From NCBI GenBank assembly GCA_013043685.1, contig JABDNT010000034.1, positions 1 through 44,770 on the forward strand: 44,770 nt of DNA, given 5' to 3'. Under the pieces are notes generated by a model that worked only from the letters and a program-made list of their open reading frames with translations, searched no databases and was not told where the DNA came from. Positions within the stretch are counted from its first letter, which is position 1, and every line of letters starts with the position of its first letter. Below, piece after piece: positions 31,347-42,531 of the stretch. This stretch comes from Flavobacteriaceae bacterium. Lineage in GTDB: Bacteria > Bacteroidota > Bacteroidia > Flavobacteriales > Flavobacteriaceae. The position numbers and the translations under genes were made by a program.

Positions 31347-31889
31347 TTATTTTGTGAAAGGTACTTTTACGCGGGTAGTTCCCCATCCCAAATGCATATC
31401 CACTCCGCTGTCACTTTCTGTAAAGCTAATAGAGAAAGCTTCAAGACTTTCCTTTGCGGTAGTAGCAGGAACTGTAATTTTCGCAACATCATTGGATTCA
31501 TCGTATGAATATGATCCCCAAACATTAACGTCACTACTAATAATAGCTGTCCATTCGCTCTCACCGGGAATCGTGAAGAATGAATAAGTCCCGGCTTTCA
31601 CGGTGGTCCCGCCTAGCTTCATATCGGTATACAATGTGAGTTCTGCAGCTTCATTAGCGCCTGTTCTCCAAACCTTTCCGGGCTGGGCCAAAGAAGATAG
31701 TTCACGACCTTTTAACTGGGGTCGGCTGTACGTTACTTTGATCGCTTTATCAGAAACCCTGTAACTGGATGGGTAGGAAGCTACGTCCATCGGACTTTTA
31801 TCCAGATCAGAGAATTTTTGAGCGTATAAAGAGTCTGACATCATTACCGATAATGCTAATGCAAATAATAAAATAAATTTTTGTTTCAT
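31347..31889 (-). CDS. Exported DUF2911 protein
   Basis: 180 residues of the DUF2911 family. A signal peptide (1-23, SDSLYAQ) precedes a beta-rich domain with the family phrases VTYSRPQLKGRE, VWRTGANEAAELTL, AGTYSFFTIPGESEWTAI and a late hydrophobic strand HLGWGTTRVKVPF. DUF2911 proteins are widespread exported proteins of Bacteroidota without known activity. It is monocistronic, convergent with queE and divergent from gyrB. Confidence 0.9.
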   Translation of the reverse strand: MKQKFILLFALALSVMMSDSLYAQKFSDLDKSPMDVASYPSSYRVSDKAIKVTYSRPQLKGRELSSLAQPGKVWRTGANEAAELTLYTDMKLGGTTVKAGTYSFFTIPGESEWTAIISSDVNVWGSYSYDESNDVAKITVPATTAKESLEAFSISFTESDSGVDMHLGWGTTRVKVPFTK

Positions 31890-32123
31890 GATAGTGTTTT
31901 TTAGAATTTGAAAGTTACGTTATTTCGATACTGAGTTTCCCTAAATTTTTGTGAAAATTTAAATAAAAATAATTCAGATGTTGGTCTCGGAAAGGATTGA
32001 AATCTTACCAGTACGAATAAGACTGCAAAATGATGCTTAAAAACACAATTTTTTTCACAAAAATTTGTTAATAACTTAGCTGCTTAAATACGCCGAAACC
32101 CTATATTTTATTGGGGGTTTTGT

Positions 32124-32131
32124 TATATTTG
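32124..32131 (+). promoter_or_regulatory. -7 box of gyrB
   Basis: TATATTTG matches TAnnTTTG and ends 35 bases before the gyrB ATG. The expected TTG box is not convincing. A hairpin-capable pair AAACCC (32096-32101) and GGGTTT (32115-32120) lies just upstream and may be a control element. Confidence 0.55.
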
Positions 32132-32163
32132 CTTGTTAACGAAAATTTGAATTTATAACCTAG

Positions 32164-34107
<1,944 letters not shown>

Positions 34108-34130
34108 GTTAAGTTTTCATATTTGAAAGA

Positions 34131-34157
34131 AGCCCCGCGTTATCGCGGGGCTTTATA
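34131..34157 (+). terminator. Terminator of gyrB
   Basis: AGCCCCGCG (34131-34139) and CGCGGGGCT (34144-34152) form a perfect nine-pair stem with a TTAT loop and a T-rich tail. Confidence 0.93.
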
Positions 34158-34176
34158 TTTTTTGGACCATGGAGAA

Positions 34177-34206
34177 TTGAAAATCAAATAGATAATTGTA
34201 TTTTTG
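34177..34206 (+). promoter_or_regulatory. Housekeeping promoter of mdh
   Basis: TTG (34177-34179), 19 bases, TATTTTTG (34199-34206), 38 bases before the ATG. It fits the Bacteroidota primary-sigma pattern. Confidence 0.75.
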
Positions 34207-34244
34207 CAGCTCGAAAATAAGTCAACTTAATAAAACCATTTTTC

Positions 34245-35171
34245 ATGAAAATAACTGTAGTTGGAGCGGGTGCAGTAGGTGCGAGTTGCGCCGAATATAT
34301 CGCCATCAAAGATTTTGCCAGTGAAGTAGTATTGTTGGACATCAAAGAGGGATATGCCGAAGGAAAGGCAATGGACCTGATGCAAACGGCATCCTTAAAC
34401 GGATTTGATACAACAATATCAGGAACTACCAACGACTATTCCAAAACAGCCAACAGTAATATCTGTGTGATCACCAGTGGTATTCCCCGTAAACCGGGAA
34501 TGACGCGCGAGGAGCTTATCGGGATCAACGCGGGCATCGTGAAAACTGTTGCTACAAATTTGATCGAGCACTCTCCCGACACAGTCCTGATTGTGGTTAG
34601 TAACCCTATGGATACCATGACCTACCTGGTACATAAAACTACCAATCTTCCGAAGAACCGGATCATTGGAATGGGTGGTGCACTGGACAGTGCACGCTTC
34701 AAATACCGTCTTGCGGAAGCTATAGGAGCGCCTATGAGCGACGTTGACGGGATTGTGATTGGTGGACATAGCGACAAAGGAATGCTGCCTTTAACACGAC
34801 TTGCGGGGCGAAACAGTCTTCCTATTTCCAAGTTCCTTTCCGAAGAAAGAATACAACAAGTTCTGGAAGATACCAAAGTAGGCGGGGCTACCCTAACGAA
34901 ACTTCTGGGAACTTCAGCCTGGTATGCGCCGGGTGCCGCTGTTGCAGGACTGGTGCATACAGTCGCTCTCGACACAAGGAAAATGTTCCCGTGTTCGGTG
35001 ATGCTGGAAGGTGAGTACGGATTAAATGATATCTGCATCGGAGTGCCGGTGATCCTGGGGAGAAGCGGTGTACAGGAGATATTAGAGATCAATCTTACCG
35101 AAGCGGAGAGTGCGAAGCTGGCAGAAAGTGCTGAAGGAGTTCGTAAAACAAACGGTCTGCTGGATGTGTAA
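34245..35171 (+). CDS. mdh: Malate dehydrogenase
   Basis: 308 residues, NAD-dependent oxidation of malate to oxaloacetate in the citrate cycle. The Rossmann motif VGAGAVGASCAEYI lies at the N-terminus, Asp of VVLLDIKEG sets NAD preference, and the substrate-binding Arg are in GIPRKPGMTREEL and LDSARFKYRLAE. The catalytic His is in VIGGHSDKGMLPLTR. That loop reads GGHSDKG where many MDHs have GGHGDT; His and Asp are kept, so activity is expected. Length and lactate-dehydrogenase-like form are usual for the phylum. It has its own promoter and terminator. Confidence 0.95.
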   Translation: MKITVVGAGAVGASCAEYIAIKDFASEVVLLDIKEGYAEGKAMDLMQTASLNGFDTTISGTTNDYSKTANSNICVITSGIPRKPGMTREELIGINAGIVKTVATNLIEHSPDTVLIVVSNPMDTMTYLVHKTTNLPKNRIIGMGGALDSARFKYRLAEAIGAPMSDVDGIVIGGHSDKGMLPLTRLAGRNSLPISKFLSEERIQQVLEDTKVGGATLTKLLGTSAWYAPGAAVAGLVHTVALDTRKMFPCSVMLEGEYGLNDICIGVPVILGRSGVQEILEINLTEAESAKLAESAEGVRKTNGLLDV

Positions 35172-35191
35172 ATACCACCGATAAATCGAGT

Positions 35192-35220
35192 AAAAAGACC
35201 GTCAGAACGGTCTTTTTTTA
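35192..35220 (+). terminator. Terminator of mdh
   Basis: AAAAAGACCGT (35192-35202) and ACGGTCTTTTT (35207-35217) form an 11-pair stem with a CAGA loop and a T-run. Confidence 0.93.
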
Positions 35221-35244
35221 TTGACTATTTTCAAAGGAAAATAA

Positions 35245-35275
35245 TTGTCATTTCCTTTTTGAAAACCTATATTTG
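35245..35275 (+). promoter_or_regulatory. Housekeeping promoter of secDF
   Basis: TTG (35245-35247), 20 bases, TATATTTG (35268-35275), 32 bases before the ATG. Confidence 0.75.
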
Positions 35276-35307
35276 CACGTTTTTAAAATCATCTTAATAC
35301 CGATAGA

Positions 35308-38300
35308 ATGCAAAATAAAGGACTAGTAACGATGTTTGCAATAGTGTTTGGACTGGTAAGTTTATACCAGCTTTCATTCACGTTTATTGCAAATAAAGTT
35401 GAAGGTGAAGCGGAGACCTATGCAAAGACCTTGTATGATGGAAGCCAACCGGAAGAGCGAATTGAAGCCGAAACCAAATATGTCGATTCTGTGGCGAACG
35501 ACCCGGTATTCCTGGGAATTAGCTATAACGACGCTAAGGAAAAGGTACTGAACAAGGGATTGGATCTCAAAGGAGGTATAAACGTAATACTTCAGGTGTC
35601 TGTGCGCGATATCCTGGAAGGTCTTGCTAACAATTCGAAAGATCCTGCATTCAACCAGGCATTGAATAATGCCGAAGAACTTCAGAAAGACAGTCAGGAT
35701 ACCTACCTGGAATCTTTCTTTACTGCATTCGAAGCCATTCCCGGTGATAACAGATTGGCGTCGACCAATATTTTCTTCAACAAAAATCTTGAGGACGACA
35801 TTCAGAGAGATGATACTAACGAAGAAGTTCAGCAAGTACTCACGCGTAAGGTTGATGAAGCGATGGTCTCTGCCTTCGAGGTACTGAGAAAACGTATTGA
35901 TAAGTTTGGGGTTACCCAGCCTAACCTTCAGCGATTAGGGAATTCAGGAAGGATCCTGGTAGAATTACCCGGAGCAAAGGACATTGAAAGAACTAAAGAA
36001 CTCATCACCAAAACCGCCCAGCTCGAATTCTGGGATGTGTTCAAAGCAGACCAGTTACAGTCTTTCATACTAAGTGCTGATGCAACGTTGAAAGATATAA
36101 TCACGCCAGAAGTAGATGAAGAAGTTCAGGATACTACTGCGACAGCAGATGAAGATATCCAGGATATCCTTGGAGGAGAAGAGGTTGACGAACAGGTTGA
36201 TCCTGCCAAAACCAATCCACTGATATCTAAATTCCTTTCTTTTGGTCAGCAAGGACTTCCAATCCTGGGAAGTGTTCGTGCTACCGATACCGAAATTGTT
36301 TCTACTTATCTTCAAACACCTCAGGTACGGGCTCAACTGCCTAATGAGGCACGTTTCATAAAATTTGTATGGGGTATTGAAAGAACTATTGAAACCGTGG
36401 ATGGAGAATCTATCGTGGTTCAGGATCTGTATGCATTAAAAGGTAGTGACCGTGAAATGATCCCACCATTAAGTGGTGGTGTAGTTACCGATGCAGCTCA
36501 GTCTTACGACCAGGCTGGCCGGGTTTCTGTCGATATGCAGATGAATGGAAAAGGAGCCAAGATATGGGAAGAAATGACAGGAAACGCATTTTCCAACCAG
36601 AGTCAGATCGCTATTGTACTGGATGATATTGTTTATTCGGCACCAGGAGTAACGAGCGGTCCGATCGCTGGAGGTAGAAGTTCTATTACCGGAGACTTTA
36701 CAATTAACGAAGGACAGGATTTGGCAAACGTATTACGTGCTGGTAAACTCCCTGCTTCTGCCGATATTATCCAGGCCGAAGTTGTAGGTCCAACACTGGG
36801 ACAGGAAGCGATCGACAGTGGTGTACTTTCTTTCCTTATTGCTTTGGGCTTTGTGTTGATCTGGATGGTATTCTATTATGGAAGAGCGGGTCTATTTGCC
36901 GATGTTGCACTTGTTTTAAACATCTTATTCATATTTGGTGTACTGGCCGGACTGGGTGCAGTACTTACCTTACCTGGTATCGCGGGTATCGTTTTAACCA
37001 TTGGTATTTCGGTGGATGCGAACGTACTTATCTTCGAGCGGATTCGGGAAGAACTCGCTAAAGGGAAGGCTCAGAAAGACGCCGTCAAAGATGGTTTCAA
37101 CAACGCTTTGTCTTCTATTCTCGATGCCAATGTAACCACAGGTTTAACCGGACTTATTCTGTTGGTCTTCGGGACAGGGCCTATACAAGGATTCGCAACA
37201 ACGCTATTAATTGGTATTCTTACGTCACTGTTCACGGCGATCTTCATTACAAGGTTGTTTATTGACAGTTACACCAAAAATGGTAAGCCTTTACCTTGTT
37301 CTACCGCCCTGACAAAGAATTTATTTAAGAATGTAAATATTAACTTCCTCGGAAAACGTAAGATCGCTTACGTTATTTCCGGAATCCTGATACTAGCCAG
37401 TTTAGGATCCTTATTTACAAACGGACTTAACCAGGGAGTCGACTTCGTAGGTGGACGAACTTATACGGTGCGTTTCGATAAGGATGTGAATGCGACGAAT
37501 GTTCAGAATGACATGATCGCCAAATTCGGAAGTGCTGAGGCCAAGACCTATGGTGGTGATAATCAGTTGAAGATTACCACGAAGTTTAAGGTAGATGAAA
37601 CAGGGGAAGAAGTCGATACAGAAATCGAGACAATGCTCTTTGAAGCGCTACAATCGAACCTACCTTCCGGAATGACCTATGAGGACTTTATCAGTGATGA
37701 TGAAGGAAAGGAAGTCGGAAGGATGTCTTATTACAAAGTGAGCCCTACAATTGCCGATGATATTAAGAAGTCCTCCTTCTGGGCGGTGCTTGGATCGTTG
37801 GCGGTAGTATTCCTGTATATCTTACTGCGTTTTAGAAGATGGCAATTTAGTTTGGGTGCGGTTGCCGCCGTATTCCACGATGTCCTTATCGTATTAGGAA
37901 TCTTCTCTCTTACGTATAAGATCATGCCATTCAATATGGAGATCGACCAGTCGTTTATTGCGGCTATCCTTACAGTAATTGGTTACTCCCTGAATGACAC
38001 GGTGGTTGTATTCGACCGTATCCGTGAATTTTTCAACGAGCACAGCAGCTGGAAGATGAACAGGATTATCAACAGCGCCTTGAACAGTACCTTAAGTCGT
38101 ACATTGAATACCTCGATGACTACATTGATCGTACTGTTAACGATCTTTATCCTGGGAGCTGAATCTATTCGCGGATTGATCTTTGCCCTGATCGTCGGTG
38201 TACTGGTAGGTACCTATTCATCGCTGTTTATTGCAACTCCGGTATTCTTCGACACCGTTAAGAAACGAGGAATTGATTTAAGTGATAAAAAAGAGGAAGA

Positions 38301-38322
38301 AGAGGAAGAAGCAAAGAAGTAA
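35308..38322 (+). CDS. secDF: Fused SecD-SecF protein translocase subunit
   Basis: 1004 residues, proton-driven membrane component that pulls exported proteins through SecYEG. The SecD half has a first transmembrane helix (about 8-25), GLDLKGGINVILQV (about 84), a large periplasmic region with an acidic insert (about 255-300), and a six-helix domain (about 500-655). The SecF half begins near 670, with GVDFVGGRTYTVRF (about 710) and IGYSLNDTVVVFDRIRE (about 890). The C-terminal tail is Glu/Lys-rich. The fusion is normal for Bacteroidota. It is monocistronic with its own promoter and terminator, and adjoins lipoprotein-maturation and insertion genes (lgt, yidD) on the other strand. Confidence 0.97.
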   Translation: MQNKGLVTMFAIVFGLVSLYQLSFTFIANKVEGEAETYAKTLYDGSQPEERIEAETKYVDSVANDPVFLGISYNDAKEKVLNKGLDLKGGINVILQVSVRDILEGLANNSKDPAFNQALNNAEELQKDSQDTYLESFFTAFEAIPGDNRLASTNIFFNKNLEDDIQRDDTNEEVQQVLTRKVDEAMVSAFEVLRKRIDKFGVTQPNLQRLGNSGRILVELPGAKDIERTKELITKTAQLEFWDVFKADQLQSFILSADATLKDIITPEVDEEVQDTTATADEDIQDILGGEEVDEQVDPAKTNPLISKFLSFGQQGLPILGSVRATDTEIVSTYLQTPQVRAQLPNEARFIKFVWGIERTIETVDGESIVVQDLYALKGSDREMIPPLSGGVVTDAAQSYDQAGRVSVDMQMNGKGAKIWEEMTGNAFSNQSQIAIVLDDIVYSAPGVTSGPIAGGRSSITGDFTINEGQDLANVLRAGKLPASADIIQAEVVGPTLGQEAIDSGVLSFLIALGFVLIWMVFYYGRAGLFADVALVLNILFIFGVLAGLGAVLTLPGIAGIVLTIGISVDANVLIFERIREELAKGKAQKDAVKDGFNNALSSILDANVTTGLTGLILLVFGTGPIQGFATTLLIGILTSLFTAIFITRLFIDSYTKNGKPLPCSTALTKNLFKNVNINFLGKRKIAYVISGILILASLGSLFTNGLNQGVDFVGGRTYTVRFDKDVNATNVQNDMIAKFGSAEAKTYGGDNQLKITTKFKVDETGEEVDTEIETMLFEALQSNLPSGMTYEDFISDDEGKEVGRMSYYKVSPTIADDIKKSSFWAVLGSLAVVFLYILLRFRRWQFSLGAVAAVFHDVLIVLGIFSLTYKIMPFNMEIDQSFIAAILTVIGYSLNDTVVVFDRIREFFNEHSSWKMNRIINSALNSTLSRTLNTSMTTLIVLLTIFILGAESIRGLIFALIVGVLVGTYSSLFIATPVFFDTVKKRGIDLSDKKEEEEEEAKK

Positions 38323-38344
38323 TTCCTTCTCTTACTGAAGTATA

Positions 38345-38375
38345 AAAAAACCCACCTTTACTTGGTGGGTTTTTT
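38345..38375. terminator. Bidirectional terminator between secDF and the DUF192 gene
   Basis: AAAAAACCCACC (38345-38356) and GGTGGGTTTTTT (38364-38375) form a 12-pair stem with A and T runs on both strands. Confidence 0.93.
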
Positions 38376-38397
38376 ATTTAGATAAATTTTAATGTTT

Positions 38398-38886
38398 TTA
38401 CAATCTGTTCCACTCTATTCTATCCCCCGCCTCTAACGTCCATTTATCACAAAGGCCGGCATTCACTTCCAGGACATATTTTGCCGGTGCAGCGGAAGGA
38501 AGTGAAGTTTGATCAAGTGGCTGCGCATTCTTCTGAATATTCACAATTTCATTCTCACTGTTTATAAAGATGATATCCAGGGCGAATTCGGTATTCTTCA
38601 TGTAGAAGGAGCGACGGATCTCATCGTCGAAAATAAATAACATTCCCCTGTCATCCTGCATGCTTTTTCGGTACATAAGTCCCGTTTGTGTTTCATACTC
38701 TCCTTCTGCGATCTCTATTTCCAGAGTGGCGACCACGGAATCATTTGAAGTTTTCGTTAAAGTTAATTCACCTTCCTTCTGAAATCTAACTTCCTTAGTA
38801 ATGGACTTCTCTTCTTTTGTCTCGTTACAACTTCCTGAAGCATTGGCCAGGCATATAATAGCTGCCAACATTAATAATCTTTTCAT
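38398..38886 (-). CDS. DUF192 lipoprotein
   Basis: 162 residues. Lipobox SGSC (Cys20), then a DUF192 domain (about 50-160) with the family phrases QTGLMYRKSMQDDRGMLFIF, FYMKNTEFALDIIFIN, and AKYVLEVNAGLCDKWTLEAGD. DUF192 proteins are small envelope or archaeal proteins of unknown role. The gene overlaps the end of lgt by four bases (ATGA), so the two are translationally coupled, and its own lipidation depends on Lgt. The bidirectional terminator at 38345 closes the transcript. Confidence 0.92.
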   Translation of the reverse strand: MKRLLMLAAIICLANASGSCNETKEEKSITKEVRFQKEGELTLTKTSNDSVVATLEIEIAEGEYETQTGLMYRKSMQDDRGMLFIFDDEIRRSFYMKNTEFALDIIFINSENEIVNIQKNAQPLDQTSLPSAAPAKYVLEVNAGLCDKWTLEAGDRIEWNRL

Positions 38887-39815
38887 GGAGTAAACGTCTT
38901 TTTTCTTGAATTATATAAAATATAGATTCCCGCAATTATAAAAGGAATACTTAATAATTGCCCGGTGTTTAAGAACCAGCTTTCGCGGTCCGCAACCTGT
39001 ACTTCTTTGAATAATTCAACAATTACACGTGTTGAGAATAGCAGGATAAGGAACCATCCGAAAATATAACCCGGATTTTGCTTCTTAGAGGTCTTCCAGT
39101 ATATATACCATAAAATCAGAAATGTGATCACATATCCGAAAGCTTCATATAATTGGGTGGGGTGCCTGTAAGGAATACCTGCAAGGACTTCTGCAAATTG
39201 AGGATCGTTTGCAATGGCGTTATAGGCATCATTCGGATCTTTCAATCCTGTGATCTTCATGGCGGTTTGAGGATGCATATCATCGGCATTCCGAACCAAA
39301 CGAACTCCTAAAGGAAAATCACCGGATGGCCTCCCGACAATTTCAGAATTCATGAAATTCCCCAGCCTTACAAACGCCCCGCCTATAGCAACTGTTATCA
39401 CTACACGATCGAATATCCAGAGGACGGGGAATTTTAGTTTCTTCCGGTTGAAATAGATCAACGCAATTATAATCCCTATAGCCGCTCCATGGCTCGCCAG
39501 ACCCCTGAAACCGGTAAATTCGAATTCGGGAACCGTTTTAAACGGAAGAATTACCGAAAGCGGATCAGCAAGAATGGTTTCTGGCTCATAAAAAAGTACA
39601 TGTCCTAACCGAGCTCCCACCAGGATAGCAACCACCATATAAATGAATAAACTATCCAGTTTGTCCATCGAAATTTTCTCGTTGGTGAAAAATCGTTTCA
39701 TAATGAACCAACCAACAATAAAGGCGATTACATAAGACAAGCTATAAAAACGGATCATGAAAAACCCCAGGTCAATTCCTTCAATAGGGTTCCAGGTGAA
39801 GGTCAGAAAATGCAT
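38883..39815 (-). CDS. lgt: Prolipoprotein diacylglyceryl transferase
   Basis: 310 residues, inner-membrane enzyme that transfers diacylglycerol from phosphatidylglycerol to the lipobox cysteine, the first step of lipoprotein maturation. About seven transmembrane helices are visible. The signature RLGNFMNSEIVGRPSGDFP holds the essential Arg/Asn/Glu residues, the HPTQLYEA motif near residue 215 is intact, and the N-terminal IRFYSLSYVIAFI segment and conserved Arg-Gly-His (VGARLGHVLFYEP) are normal. Given the many lipoproteins in this window it is functionally central. It is followed by the overlapping DUF192 lipoprotein gene. Confidence 0.97.
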   Translation of the reverse strand: MHFLTFTWNPIEGIDLGFFMIRFYSLSYVIAFIVGWFIMKRFFTNEKISMDKLDSLFIYMVVAILVGARLGHVLFYEPETILADPLSVILPFKTVPEFEFTGFRGLASHGAAIGIIIALIYFNRKKLKFPVLWIFDRVVITVAIGGAFVRLGNFMNSEIVGRPSGDFPLGVRLVRNADDMHPQTAMKITGLKDPNDAYNAIANDPQFAEVLAGIPYRHPTQLYEAFGYVITFLILWYIYWKTSKKQNPGYIFGWFLILLFSTRVIVELFKEVQVADRESWFLNTGQLLSIPFIIAGIYILYNSRKKTFTP

Positions 39816-39869
39816 ATACCAATGTTAGAAAAAGTAGCGTAAATATAGAAAAGCAAACGCGAACAGTTG

Positions 39870-40115
39870 TTAAATATTTTCTTTCTTTTCCGTTCCGGGA
39901 ACAGGATCATAACCACTGCCGCCCCAGGGGTTGCAGCTAACAATTCGTTTAAGGGATAACCAACTGCCTTTGAATAGGCCATGTACTTGTAAAGCTTCCA
40001 CAGTATAATGCGAACAGCTAGGTGTATATCTGCAAGTGGACGGAAATAAAGGTGAAATAAAGCGTTGATACGCCTTAATTAAAAGTACGAATGGATATAT
40101 CAATATTTTTTTCAA
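39870..40115 (-). CDS. yidD: Membrane protein insertion efficiency factor YidD
   Basis: 81 residues. An N-terminal amphipathic hydrophobic helix ([18 protein letters not shown]) precedes the conserved Cys-rich core [34 protein letters not shown] and a GGSGYDPVP end. YidD assists the YidC insertase at the inner membrane. Length is typical. In many bacteria it sits with rpmH, rnpA and yidC; here it lies upstream of lgt with a 54-base gap. Confidence 0.95.
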   Translation of the reverse strand: MKKILIYPFVLLIKAYQRFISPLFPSTCRYTPSCSHYTVEALQVHGLFKGSWLSLKRIVSCNPWGGSGYDPVPGTEKKENI

Positions 40116-40185
40116 AATGTGCTTTGCTAAATAATCCCGATACTTGAGTCATTCAACTTCCAAGTTCAGACTTAAGACTTCCTGC

Positions 40186-41670
40186 TTAGTTCAATGAGTA
40201 TGTCGTTCCGTCTTTACCATCCTTAAGCTGAATCCCAACCTCCTTCAGATCGTCTCTAATCTTATCACTTGTTGCAAAATCTTTATCTGCTCTAGCTTTA
40301 TTTCGCAATGCAATGAGTAATTCGACTGCACCGGATAGTTTGCTCGTATCGTTATTTCCTTCGGAAGCCAGGTCCAGCAATCCTAATACATCAAAGATGA
40401 AGTCGTGCATAGTTGTGGTAAGCACGCTAAGATCGTTTTCTGTAATGGTTGCTTTGCCTTCCTTTATAGCATTAATAAGTTTGGTAGCTTCAAAGAGTTG
40501 AGCGATAAGTATCGGACTGTTGAAATCGTCGTTCATGGCGTCGTAGCAGGATTGGCGCCATTCATTTACATCGAAACTGCTTGATTCCGAAATGGCTAAC
40601 CCACTTAAATTCCTATAGGCATCCATTAAACGATAATAACCTTTTTCCGAAGCTTCCAGGGCGTCATTAGAGAAATCCAGAATACTTCTGTAGTGTGCCT
40701 GATACATAAAGAATTTGGCAACGGTTGGAGCAAAAGCTTTACTCAGCACGTCGTTTTCTCCTGAAAATAGTTCATGCGGTAAGATATTGTTCCCTGTGGA
40801 CTTCGCCATTTTCTTGCCATTAAGAGTAAGCATATTTGCATGCATCCAGTAATTCACCGGGCTTTCATCGTTTGTAGCCTCTGCCTGGGCGATCTCACAT
40901 TCATGATGTGGAAATTTAAGATCCATGCCACCACCGTGGATATCGAAATTATTACCCAGATATTTAGTGCTCATTGCCGTACATTCCAAATGCCAGCCGG
41001 GAAAACCATCACTCCAGGGTGAAGGCCATCGCATAATATGCTGAGGTTCTGCCTTTTTCCACAAAGCAAAATCCTGTGGATTCTTCTTCTCACTCTGAGA
41101 AGCAAGTTCCCGGGTATTCGTGATCATATCCTCGAGCTGTCTTCCACTAAGCTTGCCGTATTCGTGAGTTTCGTTGAATTTCAACACATCGAAATATACA
41201 GAACCATTCTTTTCATAAGCATAGCCTGCTTCTATTATCTTCTCAACAATTCGAATCTGTTCAATGATGTGCCCGGTAGCAGTAGGTTCAATACTTGGTG
41301 GATGTGCATTGAACTGCGCCATCACATTGTGAAAATCCAGAGAGTATTTCTGAACAACTTCCATAGGTTCCAATTGCTCTATCCGAGCTTTCCTAAGAAT
41401 AGGATCCTCACCACTTTCACCGTCATTTTCGAGATGTCCGGCATCGGTTATATTGCGTACATAGCGAACTTTATACCCTAAATGTATTAGGTATCGATAC
41501 ACCAGGTCGAACGACAAGAAAGTCCGACAGTTACCCATATGCACATTACTGTAGACGGTAGGTCCGCAAACATACATACCTACTGCACCATCATGGATGG
41601 GGGCAAACTTTTCTTTCGTTTTGGAAAGGGAATTGTAAATGAACAATTCTTGTTGTTCGTATAGCTTCAT
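40186..41670 (-). CDS. cysS: Cysteinyl-tRNA synthetase
   Basis: 494 residues, class I aminoacyl-tRNA synthetase charging tRNA-Cys. The zinc ligand Cys35 sits in [16 protein letters not shown], where HMGN (44-47) is the HIGH-type motif. Further zinc ligands are in [10 protein letters not shown] and [10 protein letters not shown], and the KMSKS loop is [10 protein letters not shown]. The helical tRNA-binding C-terminal part (about 350-494) is complete, including RDKFAT-like [17 protein letters not shown] and [10 protein letters not shown]. Spacing to folE upstream is 46 bases, so a folE-cysS transcript is possible. Confidence 0.97.
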   Translation of the reverse strand: MKLYEQQELFIYNSLSKTKEKFAPIHDGAVGMYVCGPTVYSNVHMGNCRTFLSFDLVYRYLIHLGYKVRYVRNITDAGHLENDGESGEDPILRKARIEQLEPMEVVQKYSLDFHNVMAQFNAHPPSIEPTATGHIIEQIRIVEKIIEAGYAYEKNGSVYFDVLKFNETHEYGKLSGRQLEDMITNTRELASQSEKKNPQDFALWKKAEPQHIMRWPSPWSDGFPGWHLECTAMSTKYLGNNFDIHGGGMDLKFPHHECEIAQAEATNDESPVNYWMHANMLTLNGKKMAKSTGNNILPHELFSGENDVLSKAFAPTVAKFFMYQAHYRSILDFSNDALEASEKGYYRLMDAYRNLSGLAISESSSFDVNEWRQSCYDAMNDDFNSPILIAQLFEATKLINAIKEGKATITENDLSVLTTTMHDFIFDVLGLLDLASEGNNDTSKLSGAVELLIALRNKARADKDFATSDKIRDDLKEVGIQLKDGKDGTTYSLN

Positions 41671-41716
41671 TTAGATGTAATTCAATTAATGTGGAAAAAA
41701 ATCCTGAACCTTACCC

Positions 41717-42394
41717 TTAGAATTCGGTGTCTAATTTAATATAATCCAGAAAATCACGTCGTACGTCCTTTTGTTTAAATTTTCCTCCGAACTCACTCGT
41801 AACTGTACTGCTGTCGATATCCCGTATCCCCCGTGAATTTACACATAAGTGCTTTGCATCGATCACGCAGGCCACATCTTCAGTTTGAAGGATATGCTGC
41901 AATTCCTTTACGATCTGCATTGTTAGTCGCTCCTGAACCTGTGGTCGTTTGGCGAAATAATCTACAATGCGATTCATCTTAGACAATCCTACCACGGTTC
42001 CGTTAGAAATGTAGGCAATATGGGCTTTTCCAACAATAGGAAGCAAATGATGCTCACAGGTTGAGTATAAGGTAATGTTCTTCTCAACCAGCATCTCGCC
42101 GTACTTATATTTGTTTTCGAATGTGGAAGCTTTCGGTTTTCGGTCCGGGTGAAGACCACCAAATATCTCCTGTACAAACATTTTTGCTACGCGTGTGGGT
42201 GTGCCTTTAAGGCTGTCATCGGAAAGATCAAGGCCTAAAGTCTCCATGATATTCCGCACATCTTGTTTGATCTTGGCAATCTTTTCAATATCGCTTAACT
42301 CAAAGGCATCATCTCGCAAAGGAGTGTCCGTTGAAGTCCCAACATGGTCGTTGCCAAGGGCTTCAATTTCTCTGAGTTGTTTCTCCAAATCCAT
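41717..42394 (-). CDS. folE: GTP cyclohydrolase I
   Basis: 225 residues, converts GTP to dihydroneopterin triphosphate, the entry to tetrahydrofolate (and to the queuosine precursor used by QueE). The zinc-binding STCEHHLLP, VGLSKMNRIVDYFAKRPQVQ, and the late Cys in AKHLCVNSRGI are all present. The N-terminal 40 residues form an acidic, variable extension. Start ATG 42394 is preceded by a good housekeeping promoter. The window also holds folD and queE, but they are not linked to it in an operon. Confidence 0.97.
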   Translation of the reverse strand: MDLEKQLREIEALGNDHVGTSTDTPLRDDAFELSDIEKIAKIKQDVRNIMETLGLDLSDDSLKGTPTRVAKMFVQEIFGGLHPDRKPKASTFENKYKYGEMLVEKNITLYSTCEHHLLPIVGKAHIAYISNGTVVGLSKMNRIVDYFAKRPQVQERLTMQIVKELQHILQTEDVACVIDAKHLCVNSRGIRDIDSSTVTSEFGGKFKQKDVRRDFLDYIKLDTEF

Positions 42395-42417
42395 ACATTA
42401 ATTGTTTTTTCGAACTG

Positions 42418-42446
42418 CAAAGATAGGTATTCGAGTATTGCTACAA
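42418..42446 (-). promoter_or_regulatory. Housekeeping promoter of folE
   Basis: On the minus strand TTG at the end of a T-run (42446-42444), 18 bases, TATCTTTG (42425-42418), 23 bases before the ATG. Confidence 0.75.
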
Positions 42447-42531
42447 AAAAGCGAGTATCAGTATTTTCACGTCGATAAAAGCACATTTTACTAAAATTTT
42501 CTTAATTTTCGCCATTATACCCCTTATAACC

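Noticed and set aside
38205-38230. Further GGTAGG with a nearby TGTTTA inside secDF
   Set aside because: The spacing is 14 rather than 17, the second box is incomplete, and it lies within a coding region.
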